Source: Streptomyces justiciae (GTDB taxonomy: Bacteria > Actinomycetota > Actinomycetes > Streptomycetales > Streptomycetaceae). Taken from it: a stretch of DNA of 64,000 nucleotides. The stretch covers positions 1-64,000 of the forward strand of contig NZ_JADDXU010000035.1 of assembly GCF_015163075.1 (NCBI RefSeq), read 5' to 3'. How positions within the stretch are numbered: the first letter of the stretch is position 1; every line of letters begins with the position of its first letter. Of the stretch, positions 60,142-64,000 are shown one piece after another. The notes under the pieces were generated by a model. The model did no database searches, had not been told where the DNA came from, and saw nothing but the letters and a program-made list of their open reading frames with translations. The position numbers were made by a program, and so were the translations under genes.

Positions 60142-61818
60142 CTACCGATGGGCCTGGGGGTCGGGCTGGCCGCCGGTGATGATCGTGGTGAGCTCGGAGA
60201 AGCAGGCGGCCACCACACCCGGCGTGACCTTGCAGTCGAGGAGCAGCACGCCTTCGGCCCCCTCGGCCTGCCAGTCGCGGGCCGCCTCGAGGTCGGCCGC
60301 CGAGCGCACGGTGACGCCGCGGGCGCCGAGCGCGCGGGCCGTACCGGCGAAGTCAGTGTCGCCGAAGAGCATCGAGGCCGGGTCGGCGCCGCGGTCGCCG
60401 AACAGGACGACCTCCATGCCGTAGCCGCCGTCGTCGTAGATCACCACGAGGGCCGAGCGGCCGGTGCGGATGAGGGTCTCGAGTTCGGGCAGGCCCATGA
60501 GCGCGCCACCGTCACCGAGGGCGACCACGGTCGTGCGGTCGGGCCGGCCGACGGCCGCGCCGACCGCGCCTGCGAAACCCAGGCCGATGCTCTGGAAGGC
60601 GGCTCCGGTGAAGACGTAGGCGGCCGGGTCGGGGACCGTCCAGTACATGGCGGGCCAGCCCACGAAGTGGCCGCCATCGGTGACGAGGGTGCGTTCCCCG
60701 GGGAGCAGGCCGGCCAGGTGACGGGTCAGGGTGCGCGGGTCGATCCGGTCGGCGGACCGCGCCTCCTCGAAGGGCTCCTGGTCCCAACCGAGGCGGGCGA
60801 TCCGGTCCTTGGCCTCGTCGCGCCAGGTGGACGAGGGCAGTGCGCGGGCCTGGACACCGTCGAGGAGGGCCGTGGCCGCGTCGGTGGCGTCGCCGGTGAG
60901 GTGGAGGTCGACGCGGCCGGTGGTGGGGGCGGATCGGAGGTCCACCTGGACGAGCGTCGCGTCTGCGGCGAGGAGCCTGCCGTCGGCGAGGGTCCACTCG
61001 TCGAGGCTTGCTCCGAAGGCGAGGACGACGTCCGCTTCGGCGATCAGTTCGGCGGCGCGGGGCGCGGCGAACCCGCCGCACACGCCCAGCGACCAGGGGT
61101 TGCCGTTGAAGAGACCCGTGGCCATGGCGCTGGTCGTGTGGAGTGCGCCGAGCCGGTCGCCGAGGTCGGTGAGAGCTTTGGCGGCTCCGGAGCGCCAGGC
61201 GCCCAGGCCGCCCAGGATCAAGGGCCGCCGGGCGGTGGCCAGTGCTTCCAGGACGGCGGCCGTCCCGGCGGGGTCCGCCGTCCTCCGGGGCGGTCGCCGC
61301 GGGAGGTGGTCGGCGGGAGTGCGCTCGGTGACCTGGGCCGTGATCAGGTCCTGCGGCAGGCACAGGGCCACCGGGCGCTGCTCGGTGCGGGCCAGGCGCA
61401 GGGCCCGCAGGGTGTCGGTGCGGGCCGTGGTGAGGTCGCCGAGCCGGACCACGGGGACCCCGAGGGAGCCGAGGAACGTGTCCTGGTCGATGTCGATCCG
61501 GCGCGGACCGGTCGTGGGCACGTCGCCGCACAGCAGCAGGATGCCGCTGCGGTGCTTGACCGCGTCGGCCAGGCCCGTCGCGGTGTTCGTCAGTCCCGGG
61601 CCCGCGCCCGTGGTGCACACGGCGACCTCGCCGGTGGTGCGGTGGTAGGCGTCCGCCATGGTGACCGCGCCGCCCTCGTGGCGTGCGGAGAGGTAGGAGA
61701 CACCGTGCCGGGTGAGTCCGGCGACGGCGAGGACGTTTCCGTTGGCCACAACCCCGAAGGCGTGCCGTACGCCGTCGTCGGCCAGTGTCTGTGCGATCGC
61801 GTCGGCGAGAGTTGTCAT
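60142..61818 (-). CDS. ThDP-dependent enzyme of the acetolactate-synthase superfamily
   Basis: A 558-aa three-domain ThDP enzyme. PYR domain has E48 (SARHEGGAVTMADAY) and TTGAGPGLTNTATGL. The central domain has PLILGGLGAWRSGA and DVVLAFGASLDEWTL. The PP domain has the ThDP/Mg motif LGDGGALMGLPELETLIRTGRSALVVIYDDGGYGM. It lacks features that would fix the substrate; relatives include phosphonopyruvate/sulfopyruvate decarboxylases, benzoylformate decarboxylases and various C-C lyases. ATG 61818. It is divergent from a glycosyltransferase across 197 bp that contain a perfect 7-3-7 palindrome. Confidence 0.88.
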   Translation of the reverse strand: MTTLADAIAQTLADDGVRHAFGVVANGNVLAVAGLTRHGVSYLSARHEGGAVTMADAYHRTTGEVAVCTTGAGPGLTNTATGLADAVKHRSGILLLCGDVPTTGPRRIDIDQDTFLGSLGVPVVRLGDLTTARTDTLRALRLARTEQRPVALCLPQDLITAQVTERTPADHLPRRPPRRTADPAGTAAVLEALATARRPLILGGLGAWRSGAAKALTDLGDRLGALHTTSAMATGLFNGNPWSLGVCGGFAAPRAAELIAEADVVLAFGASLDEWTLADGRLLAADATLVQVDLRSAPTTGRVDLHLTGDATDAATALLDGVQARALPSSTWRDEAKDRIARLGWDQEPFEEARSADRIDPRTLTRHLAGLLPGERTLVTDGGHFVGWPAMYWTVPDPAAYVFTGAAFQSIGLGFAGAVGAAVGRPDRTTVVALGDGGALMGLPELETLIRTGRSALVVIYDDGGYGMEVVLFGDRGADPASMLFGDTDFAGTARALGARGVTVRSAADLEAARDWQAEGAEGVLLLDCKVTPGVVAACFSELTTIITGGQPDPQAHR

Positions 61819-61880
61819 CGTTCGGCCTCCGTGCCGCGTGTGTACGCGGGACGCGTACGGCTGGGGGGTCGCGCGGCGGG

Positions 61881-61897
61881 GTGTTCATACTGAACAC
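61881..61897. promoter_or_regulatory. Palindromic operator between ThDP enzyme and glycosyltransferase
   Basis: GTGTTCA-TAC-TGAACAC, perfect 7-bp arms with a 3-base centre, 63 bases upstream of the ThDP enzyme start and 119 upstream of the glycosyltransferase start. The spacing suits a TetR or GntR dimer; the nearest regulator is the TetR at 63222-63869. Confidence 0.6.
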
Positions 61898-62015
61898 GTG
61901 TCTTTCAGGGGCCGAAGTTCACCGGCGGTGCGCGGGGAGCGGCGTCATGAGACACGTTTCCCACTCACCAAAATTGGATAGATGCACACTTCATCGAATG
62001 CCCTAGACTCCAGGT

Positions 62016-63143
62016 ATGCGTATCCTCTTCTCCAGCACTCCGCAGCATGGCCATCTCCTGCCGGTGCTCCCTCTGGCCCGCGCCTTCCGTGACCGTGGCG
62101 ACGAGGTCTCCGTGATCACGTCCGCGTCCTTCGGGCCGCTGTTCGCCGCCGAGGGCATCACCCTGCTCCCCGTCGGGCCCGAGATCCCCGAACTCCTCGC
62201 GGAAGCGGCCCGGCTGGCCGGGGTCGACGACCCGACGGTGCCCGACCCCGCCGTCGCCGCGGAACTGTTCGCAGGCGCCCGGATCGACCTCACGGCGGAC
62301 GCCGCGATCGCCGCGGCACGGGAGTTCGGGCCGGACCTGATCGTCGCCGAGGCCACGGACTACGTCGGTCCGCTCGTCGCCGCCGCGCTCGAGGTCCCCT
62401 ACGCCAAGCTCGCGTTCGGCCCGCTGATCCCGGCCCAGTTCACCGATGTCTTCGACGCGGTGGCCGAGCGCCGCTACCAGCAGCGCGGCCTGACCGTGCC
62501 CCGTCCCAGCTGGTACCTGGACCCGTGCCCGGAGGCGCTCCAGGGCCCGGACTGGCAGCCCCCGCAGGGCCGACTGCCGCTGCGGCCGGAGCCGCACCGA
62601 GGTCCCGGCACCCCGCAGGCGCCCACGCCGGTGTCCGCCGGCGGTGCCCGCCCCAAGGTGCTGCTCTCCTTCGGCACGCACTTCGCCGACCCCGGGCTGC
62701 TGCGGCCGGTCATCGACGCCCTCGCCACGAAGGCCGACCTGGTGGTGACCCTGGGGCTGACCGCGACGGCGGCGGACTACGGCGACGGCCTAGACCACGT
62801 CGAGTTCGTCGGGTTCACCCCGCTGGCCGAACTCCTCAACGGCATCGACCTGGTCGTCACCCACGGTGGCGCGGGTACGACGCTGGCCACGCTCTCGCGC
62901 GGGCTGCCGATGGTGGTCGTACCGCAGGGAGCCGACCAGTTCCTCCAGGCGGGCGCGGTCGCCGCCTCGCGGACCGGCGTCGCCGTCATGCCTCCCGCCG
63001 GCGCGGAGGCTGTCGCGGAGGCGACGGCCGCGGTTCTCGACGACCAGGAGTACCGGGCCAACGCGCAGCGGATCGCCAAGGAGATCGCGGCGATGCCCTC
63101 GCCCGGCGAGGTCGCCGACACACTCGCCGGTCTCGTCGGCTGA
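62016..63143 (+). CDS. Macrolide-type (GT1) glycosyltransferase
   Basis: A 375-aa GT-B fold enzyme of the MGT/erythromycin-type family. The N-domain starts ILFSSTPQHGHLLPVLPLARAFRDRGDEV, with the catalytic His of GHL. The C-domain carries VLLSFGTHFAD, EFVGFTPLAELL and the donor-binding segment VVTHGGAGTTLATLSRGLPMVVVPQGADQF. It would transfer a sugar to a hydrophobic natural product, often to inactivate macrolides. A TAGACT hexamer at 62004-62009 lies just upstream of ATG 62016, suggesting a leaderless or very short leader. It is convergent with a TetR gene, with a duplicated 3' end between. Confidence 0.9.
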   Translation: MRILFSSTPQHGHLLPVLPLARAFRDRGDEVSVITSASFGPLFAAEGITLLPVGPEIPELLAEAARLAGVDDPTVPDPAVAAELFAGARIDLTADAAIAAAREFGPDLIVAEATDYVGPLVAAALEVPYAKLAFGPLIPAQFTDVFDAVAERRYQQRGLTVPRPSWYLDPCPEALQGPDWQPPQGRLPLRPEPHRGPGTPQAPTPVSAGGARPKVLLSFGTHFADPGLLRPVIDALATKADLVVTLGLTATAADYGDGLDHVEFVGFTPLAELLNGIDLVVTHGGAGTTLATLSRGLPMVVVPQGADQFLQAGAVAASRTGVAVMPPAGAEAVAEATAAVLDDQEYRANAQRIAKEIAAMPSPGEVADTLAGLVG

Positions 63144-63234
63144 CGCGGCGCAGGGATCAGGCGTCGCTCGGCGAGGTCGCCGACACGCTGGCGGGTCTCG
63201 TCGGCTGACGCGGCGCAGGGGTCAGGCGTCGCTC
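63105..63234. repeat. 65-bp tandem duplication at the glycosyltransferase/TetR junction
   Basis: Two adjacent 65-bp copies (63105-63169 and 63170-63234) differ at only a few positions. Each contains the last 12 codons and stop of the glycosyltransferase plus the last codons of the convergent TetR gene. The first copy is the glycosyltransferase's own end; the second provides the TetR end and a spare glycosyltransferase tail. Confidence 0.88.
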
Positions 63235-63869
63235 GGACGCGCGACGAGTGCGGCGACCGCCTGTTCGGTGAGCCAGCGCTCCGTCTCGTCCCAGGACCAG
63301 CCGTGTTCCGCGACGAACAGGCGCCAGGACGGCAGCCCGAACAGGAACCACAGCATGTCGGTGGCGCGCTCCATGCTCAGGCCCGGGCGCAACGCGCCCA
63401 GTTCCGCCAGGCGTTCCGCGAGAACGCGCAGCGCCTGGCGGTAGGCGGCGGAGACGTGACGGAGTTCCTCCTCGACGTGCTGCTCCACGGCGGCGGCCGT
63501 GATCATCACCTGGACGACGTCCAGATGACGTTCGTTGTCCAGGCGCACCCCGTGGGCCAGGGTCGCGACCGCCGTCTCGGCGTCGGTCGCGGTACGGACG
63601 GCGTCCAGCGTCCGTTCGACGACCGGATCGTCCACTCCCCGGTTCATCAGGACGGCGAGAATGGCGGACTTGCCACCGGTGCTCGCGTAGACGGTGGGCA
63701 CCGCGATGCCGGCTTCGCGGGCGATGTCGCCGATCGTGACCTTCGCGTACCCGTGTGCCACGAAGAGCCGCAGGGCGGCGTCGAGAATCGCGGTCCGGGT
63801 CCCCGCGGCGGCTTCGGCACGCCGGTCGTTGCGGTACGGTCGCCGCCGACTGCCGGTGTGCCCACTCAC
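63222..63869 (-). CDS. TetR-family repressor
   Basis: A 215-aa TetR regulator. HTH (~25-70): TRTAILDAALRLFVAHGYAKVTIGDIAREAGIAVPTVYASTGGKSAIL. The helical ligand domain contains WFLFGLPSWRLFVAEHGWSWDETERWL near the end. GTG 63869. It is convergent with the glycosyltransferase and ends within the 65-bp duplication. It may control the glycosyltransferase/ThDP divergent promoter. The last 131 bases of the window (63870-64000) hold its promoter region and no other gene. Confidence 0.9.
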   Translation of the reverse strand: MSGHTGSRRRPYRNDRRAEAAAGTRTAILDAALRLFVAHGYAKVTIGDIAREAGIAVPTVYASTGGKSAILAVLMNRGVDDPVVERTLDAVRTATDAETAVATLAHGVRLDNERHLDVVQVMITAAAVEQHVEEELRHVSAAYRQALRVLAERLAELGALRPGLSMERATDMLWFLFGLPSWRLFVAEHGWSWDETERWLTEQAVAALVARPSDA

Positions 63870-64000
63870 GCTGTCCGCTCCGGGCCCGGGCAGAAGCGTC
63901 CTCTTCTTTCGTCAGTCACCCGCATATGATGCCGCGCCCTGGCGATTTCACGCCGACTGAACCCCGCGGGTGTGCCGGTGCGTCCACGGTGTGAACGTTC

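Overview
The window reads as a chromosomal segment of a high-GC actinomycete, almost certainly Streptomyces or a close relative. Evidence: very high GC, frequent GTG/TTG starts, a rare TTA codon confined to one small gene, four giant LuxR-type ATPase (LAL) regulators, an MmyB-type XRE regulator, and an ECF sigma factor with its CU044_5270-type partner. No rRNA, tRNA, CRISPR array, insertion sequence or prophage was seen.

Layout. 1-2.4 kb: an alpha/beta hydrolase, then a gene graveyard (a frameshifted SDR remnant and an MFS stub joined out of frame to the tail of a 3-hydroxyacyl-CoA dehydrogenase). 2.4-5 kb: an FAD aromatic hydroxylase divergent from a probably leaderless alpha/beta hydrolase. 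5.2-10.5 kb: a NarL-type two-component system, an ABC exporter with a 56-aa membrane protein, and a DUF418-like membrane protein. Three promoters here share one CCGCC-N4-GGCGG palindrome, so they look like one small regulon. 10.6-24 kb: a lipoprotein that may start at ATC, remnants including a secreted-protease tail, two LAL regulators, a TTA-containing acidic peptide gene, a 1220-aa secreted subtilase and a lipoprotein homologous to the lost protease tail. 24-32 kb: a DUF2255/MmyB regulator pair divergent from a hydrolase, the alsS-budA acetoin operon, a TetR/GNAT pair with a clear operator, and a PPOX-type protein. 32-36 kb: ECF sigma factor, its partner, an L,D-transpeptidase-like protein, and a DUF5703-like secreted enzyme broken by a C7-tract frameshift and by truncation. 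36-41.4 kb: a complete oligopeptide ABC importer operon. 41.4-50 kb: PAP2 phosphatase, two convergent LAL regulators (one carrying two minisatellites) and a HAD phosphatase.

50-56.3 kb is the clearest metabolic unit: a LysR regulator, an L-talarate/galactarate dehydratase, 5-dehydro-4-deoxyglucarate dehydratase, a GntP-type permease and D-glucarate dehydratase. Together they import aldarates and convert them to alpha-ketoglutarate semialdehyde. The last enzyme (the semialdehyde dehydrogenase) is not in the window. 56.5-64 kb: a small secreted disulfide protein, a VTT membrane protein, a TetR convergent with an SDR that lacks the usual catalytic Ser and Lys, a Fic/Doc-like toxin-antitoxin module under an 18-bp perfect palindrome, a ThDP enzyme divergent from a macrolide-type glycosyltransferase, and a TetR whose 3' end lies in a 65-bp tandem duplication.

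The most unusual material is: the subtilase/TTA-peptide/lipoprotein group between LAL regulators; the shared palindrome of the two-component regulon; the LAL regulator with a 36-bp repeat inside its ATPase domain; and the toxin with a degenerate Fic motif. Functions come from motif and family recognition by eye; no database search was run.
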